Shown here: positions 8,009-17,278 of the stretch, one piece after another
Numbering within the stretch: the stretch's first letter is position 1
How the letters are laid out: every line of letters begins with the position of its first letter
Source of the DNA: Collinsella aerofaciens
Lineage (GTDB): Bacteria; Actinomycetota; Coriobacteriia; Coriobacteriales; Coriobacteriaceae
Length of the DNA: 41,420 nt
Assembly (NCBI RefSeq): GCF_015561195.1
Contig: NZ_JADMSU010000014.1
Location: forward strand, 1 to 41,420
Direction: 5' to 3'
Program-made: the position numbers and the translations under genes
Notes under the pieces: model-generated
Told to the model about the DNA's origin: nothing
Seen by the model: the letters and a program-made list of their open reading frames with translations, nothing else
Database searches by the model: none

Positions 8009-9939
8009 TCGACGAGGAGAACAAGTCCGCAACCATGACCGAGGCACCGGCTGCCGCCGTAGCTGCACCGGCCCACGCCGCTCCGGCGGACTCCACACCC
8101 GTGGAGCCCGAGGACACCGTGTTCTCCCTGCCTCTTTCGCATGTAACGTATGATATTTCGGATCTCGCCGATAACGAAGGCGAAGAGGATGCCGTAGCGG
8201 CGCCCATCGGCGCACATGCTGCGGAACAGCCCACAGCGCCCGAAGCAACCCCGGCGCCGGCTCACTTTGCAGAGCCCGTCGCCGCGGCAATCAACGAGAG
8301 CGCTGCGGTGTTTGCGGCACCCGAACCCGCCGCGCCGGCGTTTCCCATAGCCCCGGCATCCGAGGTTGCGCCCGCGTCTACGCCGGCGCCCGAGGCTGGG
8401 CCATCCCCCGAGGACGGCCCTGCACCCAAGGCCCCGCAGCCTGCGCCCGCAAGCGAGTCCGATGCCGTGGCCGAGCCCGCCGCCCAGTCGCAAAGCACAC
8501 CCGCGCCGTCGCACTTTGCGACGCCCGAGCCTATAGACGCCAGCCCGCAAGACGACGAGTCGACCGCCTGCGCGTCCGAAGAGCCCGGCTCCCCGGACAC
8601 CGGCGATTCCGAATCAAACGCCGAGACCGACACCGTCTCTCCCGGTGACACAGCCGAGATCGACGTTGCCGCCGTTGAGGCCAAGCTCAAAGACCCCGGC
8701 TCGACCATGAGCTTTGAGCCCCTGACCGAGGAGCGCATCGAGACCGACTCGACCTATGATGCCGGCACCACCACGCAACTCATGTGGGGCGCCCGCTCTG
8801 ACGTTGGCTGCGTACGCCCGCACAATGAGGATTCCTACCTGGTGCAGTCGCCGCTCTTTTGCGTATGCGACGGCATGGGCGGTCACGCCGCCGGCGAGGT
8901 AGCCTCTTCCATCGCCGTCGAGACTATTGCCAAGACGGCCCCGCAGTCCGCCGACGCAGCACGCCTGGCCGCAGCCGTCGAGGCAGCCAACGCCGCCGTA
9001 ATCGAGGCCGCCTTGAATGGCCTGGGCAAGCCCGGCATGGGCTGCACAGCCACTTGCGCCTATATCGAAAACGACACGCTCGCCATCGCCCACGTGGGTG
9101 ACTCTCGCGCCTACCTGCTCCACGAGGGCACGCTCATCCGCGTGACCCGCGACCACTCCTACGTGGAGGAGCTCGTGGACGCCGGCGAGATTACGGCAGA
9201 CGAGGCTCGCGTCCACCCCAACCGTTCGGTCATCACCCGTGCGCTGGGCTCGGACCCCGCCATGTATGCCGACCACTTCACTCTGCATATCGAGGAAGGC
9301 GACCGCCTGATCCTGTGCTCCGACGGCCTTTCGAGCATGATTCCCGATAGCGATATCGAGAACATCGCCACGCAGTCCTCAACCGCGCAAATCTGCGTCG
9401 ACAACCTAGTGGACGCGGCGCTTGCCGCCGGCGGCCACGACAACGTGACCGTAGTAGTCGTTGACCTGGTTGACGATGGCGTTATGCGCGAAGCGCAACG
9501 CGTGCGTCGCCGCAACATTACTATCGCCGCCATCCTGGCCCTCGTCTTTGTGCTGGCAGCTGGCATCTGGGCCTACACGGGTGTCACCGGCTCGTACTAC
9601 CTGGGTACCTACCAGGGCAATGTCGCCGTTTGGCGCGGCCTGCCCGGCAAGCCGCTCGGACTCAAGCTCCACTGGCTCGAAAGCGAAACCAGCATTAAGC
9701 TGTCCGACCTGCCCGAAGACACGCAAAACCGCCTCAAGGCGGGCATTCCGCAAACAAGTGTCGACGATGCGCAGGACACGATATCCAAGTACCGCCACCA
9801 GATCGACGAGGAGCAGACCCGCCAGGTGATCGACGCGCAAACGATTCGCGACAACACCAATCAGGGATCGACCTCCGAATCAGATTCTGAGAAAACCGCC
9901 GAACAGTCCGCCGAGGCCGAAGCCTCCGATAAGAATTAG
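8005..9939 (+). CDS. pstP: PP2C-type Ser/Thr phosphatase, membrane-anchored
   Basis: This is the phosphatase partner of the kinases, a metal-dependent PP2C of 644 residues. The catalytic domain spans about 260-487 with the motifs RPHNEDSY, CDGMGGHAAGE, HVGDSRAY, CSDGLSS and GGHDNVTV, which supply the metal-binding aspartates. A membrane segment follows near 504-525 and then an outer domain of about 120 residues. The first 250 residues are an Ala/Pro/Glu-rich low-complexity extension, unusual because family members normally begin with the catalytic domain. It could be a tether or a phosphorylation target. The ATG at 8005 overlaps the upstream stop; an internal ATG at 8035 is possible. Confidence 0.92.
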   Translation: MIDEENKSATMTEAPAAAVAAPAHAAPADSTPVEPEDTVFSLPLSHVTYDISDLADNEGEEDAVAAPIGAHAAEQPTAPEATPAPAHFAEPVAAAINESAAVFAAPEPAAPAFPIAPASEVAPASTPAPEAGPSPEDGPAPKAPQPAPASESDAVAEPAAQSQSTPAPSHFATPEPIDASPQDDESTACASEEPGSPDTGDSESNAETDTVSPGDTAEIDVAAVEAKLKDPGSTMSFEPLTEERIETDSTYDAGTTTQLMWGARSDVGCVRPHNEDSYLVQSPLFCVCDGMGGHAAGEVASSIAVETIAKTAPQSADAARLAAAVEAANAAVIEAALNGLGKPGMGCTATCAYIENDTLAIAHVGDSRAYLLHEGTLIRVTRDHSYVEELVDAGEITADEARVHPNRSVITRALGSDPAMYADHFTLHIEEGDRLILCSDGLSSMIPDSDIENIATQSSTAQICVDNLVDAALAAGGHDNVTVVVVDLVDDGVMREAQRVRRRNITIAAILALVFVLAAGIWAYTGVTGSYYLGTYQGNVAVWRGLPGKPLGLKLHWLESETSIKLSDLPEDTQNRLKAGIPQTSVDDAQDTISKYRHQIDEEQTRQVIDAQTIRDNTNQGSTSESDSEKTAEQSAEAEASDKN

Positions 9940-9955
9940 AAAGGGAGTGCCGCTT

Positions 9956-12826
9956 ATGAGTCGCCGCAACACCGAGCTGCTCTTGCTCATCGCCTCGGCG
10001 TTCCCCGTCATCCTGCTGTATGCGATGTACGTCCTCACCGCGGGCGCTGCCATCTCCTTTGAGACGCTCGCCGTACCGATCGGCCTCTTTGCCGCCTTTG
10101 CCGCGGCCCACATTGCCGTGCGCATCTTGGCGCCCGGTGCCGACCCCGCTATCCTACCCATTGTCTTTGTGCTTTCGGGCATCGGCATCACGTTCGTGAC
10201 GCGTCTCGCCCCCGCTCTCGCCATCTCACAGCTCATCATCCTGTTTGTCTCGGTGGCCCTGATGGTGGGAACGCTCGCGTTGGTTAAGAACCTCGACGTG
10301 GTCATGCGCTACAAGTACACCTTTGGCATTATCGGCATCATTCTGCTGATGCTGCCTATCTTTATCGGCACCACGATCTCGGGCTCCAAGCTGTGGATTC
10401 GCATCGCAGGCTTTACCATCCAGCCCGGCGAGTTCGCCAAGGTCTTTATCGTGCTGTTCCTGGCCGGGTACCTGGCCGAGAACCGCGAGCTGCTCTCCAT
10501 CTCCAACCGCAAGATCTTGGGCTTTAAGATCCCCCGCCTGCGACTGCTGCTGCCGTTGTTTGCCGTGTGGGGTGTGTGCCTGCTCGTCGTCGTCTTCGAA
10601 CGCGATCTGGGTTCGGCCGTGCTGTTCTACACCATCTTCTTGCTGATGCTCTACGTTGCCACGGGACGATTCTCGTATGTCGTTATCGGCCTTGCGCTCT
10701 TAGCCGTTGGAGCCGTGGGCGCCTACAAGTTCCTGTCTCACGTTCAGGTGCGTTTCCAGGTTTGGGTCGATCCGTTTAAGGACGCCCAGGGCCAGGGCTA
10801 CCAGATCGTCCAGTCGCTCTTCTCGCTTGCCGATGGCGGTCTGGTCGGTGTTGGTATCGGCAACGGCATGGCCAACAACATCCCTGTCGTCGAGTCCGAC
10901 TTTATCTTCTCGGCTATCGGCGAGGAGATGGGCCTTTTGGGCGGCGGCGCCGTGCTCATCCTGTTTATGCTCTTTGCCGTGCGTGGCCTCACCACGGCTG
11001 CCCGCGCTAAATCCGACCTCGCCGCCTTTAGTGCCACGGGCCTTACGGCCGCCATCAGCTTCCAGGCCTTTTTAATCGTGGGCGGCGTTACCCGCCTGAT
11101 CCCGCTGACCGGCGTCACCCTACCCTTTATGAGCCAGGGCGGTTCCTCGCTGCTGGCAAGCTTTATCATCGTCGCGCTCCTGCTGCGCGCCGGTGACGAA
11201 GCGACCGGACGCGAGGCCGAGCTTACCGGCACCGGCACCATGACCGCCATCACCGATGATCAGGTCGCATCTGCCGCCGCCCCGACGGGCACGCGCTTTG
11301 CCACCTCGTCTTCCTACGGCAACGGCAGCCATTCCGTCGGCTCGCGCATGCGCCGTCGCCTGCTCGACACGCCTGAATCCGGTGTGCTCGGCCGCGTTGC
11401 GCTCGCCAACCGTCTAACCCGTGCGGTGCTCGCCTTTACGGCGCTGTTCGCCATCCTTATCGGCAACCTCACCTATGTCCAGGTCATCAAGGCCAAGGAC
11501 TACCAAGATATGCCGACCAACAACCACACCATCGCCCGCTCCAAGTACATCCAGCGCGGCTCCATCATCACGTCCGACGGCGTGACGCTCGCCGAGTCGC
11601 TGCAGCAGGAGGACGGCACCTACGTACGCTCCTACCCCAACGGCAACCTGGCAGCGCACGTGGTTGGCTACGTGAGCCAGCAGTATGGCACCACCGCCAT
11701 CGAGAGTGTCATGAACGACACGCTCACCGGCTCTAAGGATTACTCCAGCTGGAGCAACGCCATCGCGTCGCTCGCGGGCCAGACCCAGCCGGGCAACACC
11801 GCCAAGCTCACCATTGACTCGCGTATCCAGACGGCGGCCGAGCAGGCGCTCAAGGGCTTTAAGGGCGCTGTAGTGGTCATCGACCCGCGTACCGGCGCGG
11901 TGCTCGCATGTGCCAGCTCGCCCACCTACGACAACACCAACATCGACGCCCTGCTGCAGGCGGGCGGCGGCGAGGACGGCTCTATGTACAATCGCGCCAT
12001 GGACGCGCTGTACACGCCGGGCTCCACGTTTAAGGTCGTTACGCTTTCCGCGGCACTCGAGACCGGCACCGCCAGCCTTACCAGCACCTACCAGGCGCCC
12101 GGCTCCATGGACATCGGCAACGCGCCGGTCACCAACTATGCCAACGAGAGCTACGGCACCATCAGCCTGCAGCAGGCCTTTGCCGTGTCTTCCAACGTCG
12201 TCTTTGGCCAGGTGGCAAACGAAGTTGGCGCAAACACGCTCGTGCAGTTTGCCAACGCCTTTGGCTACGGCCAAAAGCTAGGCCAGGACCTGACCTCCGC
12301 GGCCTCCATCATGGCCGACCCGTCGCTCATGACCGAGTGGGAGACCGCCTGGGCCGGCGCCGGCCAGCCTGTCGGCATGGACCACACGCCCGGGCCGCAG
12401 ACCACCGTCATGCAAAACGCCGTGATTGCCGCCGCCATCGCTAACAGTGGCGTGGTCATGGACCCGTACTTTGTAGCCCAGGTACTCGCCCCGGACGGAA
12501 CTGTGGTCAAGACCACGCAGTCCCGCTCGCTGGGTCAGGCCGTCAGCTCCGCCACGGCCGACCAGGTCAAGCAGGCCATGCTCGCCGTCGTCCAGTCCGG
12601 TACCGGCACCGATGCCCAGGTCCCCGGCGTCAAGGTCGCCGGCAAGACCGGCTCGGCCGAGACCGGCGGCACCAACGTCAACTCGATGTTCGTTGGCTTT
12701 GCGCCTTACGATTCACCCACGGTCGCCATCTCGGTGGCCTTGGAGGATTACGACAAGCATGACGTCAAGGCCGCCAAGATCGCCGGTATCGTCCTGACCG
12801 CGGCGCTTGCCGCACAGGGAGCGTGA
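9956..12826 (+). CDS. FtsW/RodA-type SEDS polymerase fused to class B PBP
   Basis: One uninterrupted frame of 956 residues encodes two cell-wall enzymes. Residues 1-415 form a polytopic SEDS glycosyltransferase, with the catalytic Asp at about 217 in ERDLGSA and the late signature ESDFIFSAIGEEMG. A linker of about 80 residues follows, then one more membrane segment (near 490). The outer transpeptidase domain has the active-site SxxK (Ser690 in STFK), SxN (SSN at 745-747) and KTG at 897-899. SEDS proteins polymerise glycan strands from lipid II and class B PBPs cross-link them; they normally work as separate partner proteins. The predicted topology suits a fusion, since both halves meet on the cytoplasmic side. 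I chose ATG 9956, eight bases after AAGGGAG. In the mycobacterial cluster rodA and pbpA are adjacent separate genes in this same position. Confidence 0.93.
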   Translation: MSRRNTELLLLIASAFPVILLYAMYVLTAGAAISFETLAVPIGLFAAFAAAHIAVRILAPGADPAILPIVFVLSGIGITFVTRLAPALAISQLIILFVSVALMVGTLALVKNLDVVMRYKYTFGIIGIILLMLPIFIGTTISGSKLWIRIAGFTIQPGEFAKVFIVLFLAGYLAENRELLSISNRKILGFKIPRLRLLLPLFAVWGVCLLVVVFERDLGSAVLFYTIFLLMLYVATGRFSYVVIGLALLAVGAVGAYKFLSHVQVRFQVWVDPFKDAQGQGYQIVQSLFSLADGGLVGVGIGNGMANNIPVVESDFIFSAIGEEMGLLGGGAVLILFMLFAVRGLTTAARAKSDLAAFSATGLTAAISFQAFLIVGGVTRLIPLTGVTLPFMSQGGSSLLASFIIVALLLRAGDEATGREAELTGTGTMTAITDDQVASAAAPTGTRFATSSSYGNGSHSVGSRMRRRLLDTPESGVLGRVALANRLTRAVLAFTALFAILIGNLTYVQVIKAKDYQDMPTNNHTIARSKYIQRGSIITSDGVTLAESLQQEDGTYVRSYPNGNLAAHVVGYVSQQYGTTAIESVMNDTLTGSKDYSSWSNAIASLAGQTQPGNTAKLTIDSRIQTAAEQALKGFKGAVVVIDPRTGAVLACASSPTYDNTNIDALLQAGGGEDGSMYNRAMDALYTPGSTFKVVTLSAALETGTASLTSTYQAPGSMDIGNAPVTNYANESYGTISLQQAFAVSSNVVFGQVANEVGANTLVQFANAFGYGQKLGQDLTSAASIMADPSLMTEWETAWAGAGQPVGMDHTPGPQTTVMQNAVIAAAIANSGVVMDPYFVAQVLAPDGTVVKTTQSRSLGQAVSSATADQVKQAMLAVVQSGTGTDAQVPGVKVAGKTGSAETGGTNVNSMFVGFAPYDSPTVAISVALEDYDKHDVKAAKIAGIVLTAALAAQGA

Positions 12827-12958
12827 TGTCCATGATCGAATCGGACACCCGAGGCGCGCCGCGGCCGAAAAGTTAGCGGCAACGCGCCACACGGCCCCAG
12901 CGGCCACATCGTAGGTACTACACACATCGTTGAGCGAATAGTTATGTTAGGAGCAGGA

Positions 12959-14908
12959 ATGGAACAGAGGGTCCTCGGGGGAAGATACCTCCTCAAGGAT
13001 AAGGTGGGGACAGGCGGCATGGCGACCGTCTTCCGTGCGCAGGACCAGGTCCTCGACCGCACGGTAGCCGTCAAGATCATGCTGCCGCAGTATGCTGGCG
13101 ACGCAACCTTCGCCGCACGCTTTAAGCAGGAGGCCCAAGCAGCAGCCGGTCTCTCCTCCCCCTATATCGTGGGCGTCTACGATTGGGGCAAGGACGGCGA
13201 CACCTATTACATCGTCATGGAGTACCTGCGCGGTACCGACCTTAAGAGCGGCATCAAGAGCCACGGCGCCCTCGACCCCAAGAAGGTCGCCCAGATCGGC
13301 TCGCAGATCAGCTCCGCGCTTTCGGTCGCCCACAAGCACGAGATCATCCACCGCGACATCAAGCCGCAGAACATCATGGTGCTGCCCGACGGCAACATCA
13401 AGGTGATGGACTTTGGCATCGCGCGCGCCAAGAACAGCCACCTCACGCAAGACAACAACGTGCTGGGAACCGCCCACTACGTCAGTCCCGAGCAGACCCG
13501 TGGTCAGGACCTCGGCCCCACCTCGGATATCTACTCGCTGGGCGTCGTGATGTACGAGTGCGCCACCGGCCGCGTGCCCTTTGACGGTGATGACGCCATC
13601 TCGGTCGCACTCAAGCAGGTCAACGAGCTGCCTATTCCGCCGAGCCAGATCAACTCCGGTGTCGACGCCGACCTTGAGCGCATCATCCTCAAGTGCATGG
13701 AGAAGGACCCGGCAAACCGCTTCCAGACCGCCGACGAGCTGCGTCAGGTGCTCAACAGCTACCTGTCGGGCCGTGCCGTCAACATCTCGGAGCCCACGCG
13801 CATCATCGGTGCACCCGGTGAGCTGGGCGCCACCAAGACTCGCGAGCTTTCCGATCAGACGCGCGCCATGGTACGTCCCGTCTCGGGCGTGAGCGGCCAG
13901 AATACCGCCCGTAGCTCGGTTTCGGGCTCCACCGGCTCCTACGAGGTCGAAAAGCCCAAATCCAACAAGAACAAGATCATCGCCGCCGTGGTGGCAGCCG
14001 TTGCCGTCATCGGTATCGTGGTGGCCTTTGCCACAGGACTCTTTGGCGGCGAGCAGGTCACCGTGCCCGATGTGCTGGGCAAGGACCAGCAGACTGCCGT
14101 CGAGCTGATCAAGGAAGCCGGCCTCGAGGTCGGCACCATCGACCAAAGCTACAACGACGATGTCGACGAGGGCAAGGTCGCCGAGCAGACGCCCAACGGC
14201 AACACCAAGAAGGCCAAGGGCACTAAGGTGAACCTGGTAATCTCCAAGGGCCCCAAGCCCTCCGAGAAGGTTGAGGTTCCCCAGCTTCTCGGCCTGACCA
14301 AGGACCAGGCAGAAGCCGCGCTGGCAAGCGTTGGCCTGAAGGGCAACGCCTCCGAGGAGGCCAACGAGGCCGATGAGGGCCAGGTCTTTGAGCAGGGCAC
14401 CGAAGCCGGTAAGGAGGTCGAGAAGGGCACGACCATCTCGTATAAGGTCTCGAGCGGCCCGGATACCACGTCCGTCCCCGACCTGACCGACATGACCGAG
14501 GCCCAGGCGCGCAACGCCCTCGATATGGCAGGCTTCGGCGTCGACGTGAGCTACCAGGAGAACGACTCGGTTACCGAGGGCACCGTGATCAGCTGGAACC
14601 CCAGCGGTAAGCAGAAGCCCGACGCCACGATTACCGTCGTCATTGCCAAGAAGTCCGGCAAGGCCACCGTCCCGGGCAACCTGTACGGCAAGAGCATTTC
14701 CGCCGCCGTTACCGCGCTCAACAACGCCGGTTTCTATAACATCGCATTCTGCGATCAGAACGGCAACCCCGTGAGCGGCAACGAAAACGCCACCGTTACG
14801 GGCGTCTCCCCCACCGGTAAGCAGTCCACCGACAACACGATCACGTTGACGGTTTCGATTTCTGGCTCTGGTACTGATTCAGGCGACGATTCCGGTACGA
14901 CCAACTAG
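12959..14908 (+). CDS. pknB: PknB-type Ser/Thr kinase with four PASTA domains
   Basis: This 649-residue membrane kinase senses cell-wall fragments. The cytoplasmic kinase domain has the glycine loop GTGGMA at 17-22, Lys39, Glu58, HRD at 131-133, DFG at 151-153, and activation-loop threonines at 163 and 171. After a Ser/Thr-rich juxtamembrane stretch, a membrane helix lies at about 340-362. Four PASTA repeats follow to the C-terminus, each opening with a VP-type turn (VPDVLG, VPQLLG, VPDLTD, VPGNLY). PASTA domains bind muropeptides or lipid II. I chose the ATG at 12959 (AGGAG five bases upstream) over the ATG at 12944. It closes the operon of its likely substrates (FHA proteins, SEDS-PBP) and its phosphatase, after a 130-base gap that may hold its own promoter. 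Confidence 0.96.
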   Translation: MEQRVLGGRYLLKDKVGTGGMATVFRAQDQVLDRTVAVKIMLPQYAGDATFAARFKQEAQAAAGLSSPYIVGVYDWGKDGDTYYIVMEYLRGTDLKSGIKSHGALDPKKVAQIGSQISSALSVAHKHEIIHRDIKPQNIMVLPDGNIKVMDFGIARAKNSHLTQDNNVLGTAHYVSPEQTRGQDLGPTSDIYSLGVVMYECATGRVPFDGDDAISVALKQVNELPIPPSQINSGVDADLERIILKCMEKDPANRFQTADELRQVLNSYLSGRAVNISEPTRIIGAPGELGATKTRELSDQTRAMVRPVSGVSGQNTARSSVSGSTGSYEVEKPKSNKNKIIAAVVAAVAVIGIVVAFATGLFGGEQVTVPDVLGKDQQTAVELIKEAGLEVGTIDQSYNDDVDEGKVAEQTPNGNTKKAKGTKVNLVISKGPKPSEKVEVPQLLGLTKDQAEAALASVGLKGNASEEANEADEGQVFEQGTEAGKEVEKGTTISYKVSSGPDTTSVPDLTDMTEAQARNALDMAGFGVDVSYQENDSVTEGTVISWNPSGKQKPDATITVVIAKKSGKATVPGNLYGKSISAAVTALNNAGFYNIAFCDQNGNPVSGNENATVTGVSPTGKQSTDNTITLTVSISGSGTDSGDDSGTTN

Positions 14909-14958
14909 TCGCCACCCCACCGCTCATTACGGCTCTCGCCGCAAACATATTCGCTCAC

Positions 14959-15000
14959 AGGCGCCTGCTTGCTCCCCCAGCAAGCGGGCGCCTCGTTTTT
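14959..15000 (+). terminator. Rho-independent terminator after pknB
   Basis: A 15-bp stem (arms 14959-14973 and 14979-14993, one G-U pair) with a five-C loop is followed by CGTTTTT. It ends the kinase/cell-wall operon. Confidence 0.9.
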
Positions 15001-15012
15001 GACATGGCATGA

Positions 15013-15320
15013 ACCAGAAGAGCCCGGCACCATAGCGGTGTACCGGGCTCGATCAATCTCTGCTGTCCCCGGGCGGATTCGAAAACTCCCCCCCCGCGGG
15101 GAAATGAGTGACGCGGGTGCCGACGGTCCGAATCCTGCCCTTAGACCAGAAGAGCCCGGCACCATAGCGGTACCGGGCTCGATATTCCTCTGGTGCCCCC
15201 GGGCGGATTCGAAAACTCCCCCCGCGGGAAAATTGGTGACGCGGGTGTCGGCGGTTCGATTCCGCCGGCAGCCCCTACAAACCAGAAACGGCGCCGCTCT
15301 CGCGGCGCCGTCATTTTCCC
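15013..15320. repeat. Degenerate tRNA-like repeat units before attL
   Basis: Two copies of a roughly 130-base unit lie here (from about 15013 and 15144), and a third partial unit leads into the left attachment site. Each starts ACCAGAA, then a GC hairpin (arms 15020-15027/15043-15050, 15052-15059/15173-15180 region, and 15288-15297/15302-15311). Then comes a copy of the tRNA-Arg 3' end read on the minus strand (CCCCGGGCGGATTCGAA at 15067-15083 and 15197-15213). The first two then diverge and end in a T-arm-like block on the other strand (15123-15140 and 15249-15267). They look like damaged tRNA ends or old integration scars. No complete cloverleaf can be drawn, and there is no protein-coding gene between 14909 and 15557. 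Confidence 0.6.
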
Positions 15321-15366
15321 TGGTGCCCCCGGGCGGATTCGAACCGTCGACACCCGCTTTAGGAGA
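15320..15366. repeat. Left attachment site (attL), tRNA-Arg 3' fragment
   Basis: These 47 bases are identical to 28711-28757 and cover the tRNA-Arg 3' end up to the anticodon loop (read on the minus strand). Beyond 15366 the sequence no longer continues the tRNA, so this copy is the displaced old 3' end of the target gene. A GC hairpin with a short T-rich tail (15288-15316) just to its left probably belonged to the original tRNA terminator. Confidence 0.88.
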
Positions 15367-15490
15367 TATGATTTAATGCTACCCCCTACCATTCATCAAG
15401 CATCATTGAACATCATATAACCGCAGATAAACATAGCAGTTTGTGTCTTTTGCCTCCGGTAGCTGCGCCTACGCTTTTACAAACATATTA

Positions 15491-15537
15491 CTAACAGCTT
15501 TAGCTAAACTGCACTCAATGAATTGTTGAAAACTATT
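15491..15537. repeat. Left-end copy of sequence shared with right end
   Basis: ACTAACAGCT (15490-15499) and TGTTGAAAACTATT (15524-15537) both recur near the right end, where they are contiguous at 28543-28565. Here they are separated by 24 bases. Sequence shared by the two ends just inside the att sites is what arm-type binding sites of a tyrosine recombinase would look like. This is an inference. Confidence 0.45.
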
Positions 15538-15557
15538 CAAAGAAACGGAGTGCAAAG

Positions 15558-16805
15558 ATGTCAGAACAGCCACTCATTAGCGGAAGGGGCACGTGTTGGA
15601 AAGACAAGAGATCACCTAACACCTATCGCTATTATTTTTCCCTTGGAGTCAAGGACCCTAAGACAGGGCGCTACAAACGATCCCCAACTTATACGGTTCG
15701 TTGCAAGACTAAGACAGAAGCTAAGGCTGCAATGCAGGCCAAGCTGGCTGAAATCAACTCCTCTGGCACGATCACTAAAACTAAAAAGCCCACTTTGCTT
15801 GCGTCCTACTGCTGGGCCTTTCATGAAAATAGGGACACCGAGCTTGCGCCAACGAGCTATGAAAGAGAAGCGTACGATTGCAGGCATATCGAAGACCTAT
15901 TCGGTGCGTTTCAGACAATTGAGGGGCTAACTCCCGATCTAATCGAAGAAGCATATGCCGAAGCTCGTCGTACGGGAAAATACAAACCATCAGAGCTTGT
16001 ACGAATCAATTCGAAACTGCGTCAGATTCTGTCGAATGCAGTCGCAAAGAGAGTAATTGACCGAAACCCCTGCGCTACCGTTCATGTTCGCAGACCACGC
16101 AACAAAAGAGAATCACTGACAATCGACCAAGTAGCTACCCTATGCACACATCTTCAACACATTGAGCTCACCGCCGAAGCTGTTGGTACGCTAGTACTAG
16201 TGTATACGGGTATGCGGAAAGGCGAGATGCTGGGCCTCGAATGGCGCGATTGGGACCCTGCCAATAAAACCTTGAAAATTGACAGGCAGTACACCAACGA
16301 CCATGAACTGAGGGCACCCAAGTCACAAGAAAGCCAACGCAAAATCCCCGTTGGAGAAACCTTGGCCGAACGTCTTCAATCATGGTCAGCCATACAAAAA
16401 GAGCTCCTGGCCTCTCTGGGGCTGTCCCAGACTGGCAGCACTCCCATCATTAGCGATATTGCTGTCAAGCAGAGAGTCCCTACTGTCTGTCACATGAAAA
16501 ACTACATCTTCAACCATTGGTTTCGCGATTTCGCAGTTAGCTGCAATCTTGGAATCTATGAGCCGAACAATTCGACTGGCGGAAAACTATATAAGGGCAT
16601 CTGCCCGCATCAGCTCAGGCATTGTGTAAGCACTTTTATGCTGGCGAACGGATCGGACGTTAGAAGCGTGCAAGGTATTCTTGGCCACGCGGACCCCAAT
16701 ATCACGCTCAAAACGTATACAAGCCTCGTTCAACAATCAGAAATAAAAGCAGTTAAAGGCTACGAAGACTTCATCAACGCCTATATACAGAAAAGCGAGA
16801 AATAG
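15558..16805 (+). CDS. int: Tyrosine recombinase (integrase)
   Basis: This 415-residue site-specific recombinase would integrate and excise the element at tRNA-Arg. The N-terminal region (1-70) resembles an arm-binding domain, then come a core-binding SAM-like domain (about 80-180) and the catalytic domain. The catalytic set is complete: Arg220 in TGMRKGE, a Lys in the following beta region, His351-x-x-Arg354 in HQLRH, His377 in LGHADP, and the nucleophile Tyr387 in KTYTSL. The start ATG follows GAAACGGAGTG. Its position next to attL, reading inward, is standard for tRNA-targeting elements. Its codon use is AT-richer than the chromosome outside. Confidence 0.96.
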   Translation: MSEQPLISGRGTCWKDKRSPNTYRYYFSLGVKDPKTGRYKRSPTYTVRCKTKTEAKAAMQAKLAEINSSGTITKTKKPTLLASYCWAFHENRDTELAPTSYEREAYDCRHIEDLFGAFQTIEGLTPDLIEEAYAEARRTGKYKPSELVRINSKLRQILSNAVAKRVIDRNPCATVHVRRPRNKRESLTIDQVATLCTHLQHIELTAEAVGTLVLVYTGMRKGEMLGLEWRDWDPANKTLKIDRQYTNDHELRAPKSQESQRKIPVGETLAERLQSWSAIQKELLASLGLSQTGSTPIISDIAVKQRVPTVCHMKNYIFNHWFRDFAVSCNLGIYEPNNSTGGKLYKGICPHQLRHCVSTFMLANGSDVRSVQGILGHADPNITLKTYTSLVQQSEIKAVKGYEDFINAYIQKSEK

Positions 16806-16949
16806 CATGTTATTCATTCATCGTTTCATCAATAATATTACGGTACTATACTACTATTTCCGCAGGTAGACGCTTTATTTGATTGACATCTAATGAGTTT
16901 TAATAGATTCTAAAGCTGTCAGATGGCTACGCATGTAGTCATAAAAACC

Positions 16950-17001
16950 GGCCCCCCAAGTGCTTATGAACCTGGTAAGTCTTACAAGCACAGGGAGGGC
17001 C
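16950..17001. repeat. Imperfect inverted repeat before excisionase-like gene
   Basis: GGCCCCCCAAGTGCTT (16950-16965) can pair with AAGCACAGGGAGGGCC (16986-17001) apart from small bulges. It sits directly upstream of the ribosome-binding site of the small DNA-binding gene and could be a leader hairpin or an operator. TTGACA at 16883-16888 is a possible -35 for that gene, but no clear -10 matches it. Confidence 0.5.
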
Positions 17002-17023
17002 CTCATTGAAAGGATAGCTCATC

Positions 17024-17269
17024 ATGGCTACTCCACAGATTAGCACTCAGGCGTCCACACCGACTTTCCCCACTGGTGCCGCTCAGTGCGATCGGTTGCT
17101 CCGCGTTAACGATATCCGCGAACTCACTGGCTGGAGCGAAAACACCGCGCGCAAGTTTATGCGCGAGTCCGGCAAGCTCATCCAAATCCATCGCTCGAAT
17201 TACATGTTTGAAAGCTCCTTCTACGAACTTTTCAAGCAGCTTGAAGGTCGTACCGCCCACCTTGACTAG
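17024..17269 (+). CDS. Small helix-turn-helix protein, probable excisionase
   Basis: The product has 81 residues. Residues 25-65 (RVNDIRELTGWSENTARKFM onward) match the winged-helix arrangement of excisionase/AlpA-type proteins, where a short helix-turn-helix is followed by a basic wing and an aromatic helix (SSFYELF). Such proteins bend DNA at att sites and direct integrase toward excision, or regulate int. It follows int and precedes a replication-type protein by ten bases, so the two are probably one unit. Family assignment is by pattern only. Confidence 0.7.
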   Translation: MATPQISTQASTPTFPTGAAQCDRLLRVNDIRELTGWSENTARKFMRESGKLIQIHRSNYMFESSFYELFKQLEGRTAHLD

Positions 17270-17278
17270 GCGGTAAAC

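Noticed and set aside
15015-15320. Intact tRNA genes in the repeat units before attL
   Set aside because: Only acceptor and T-arm-like pieces are present; no D-arm or anticodon arm can be paired.
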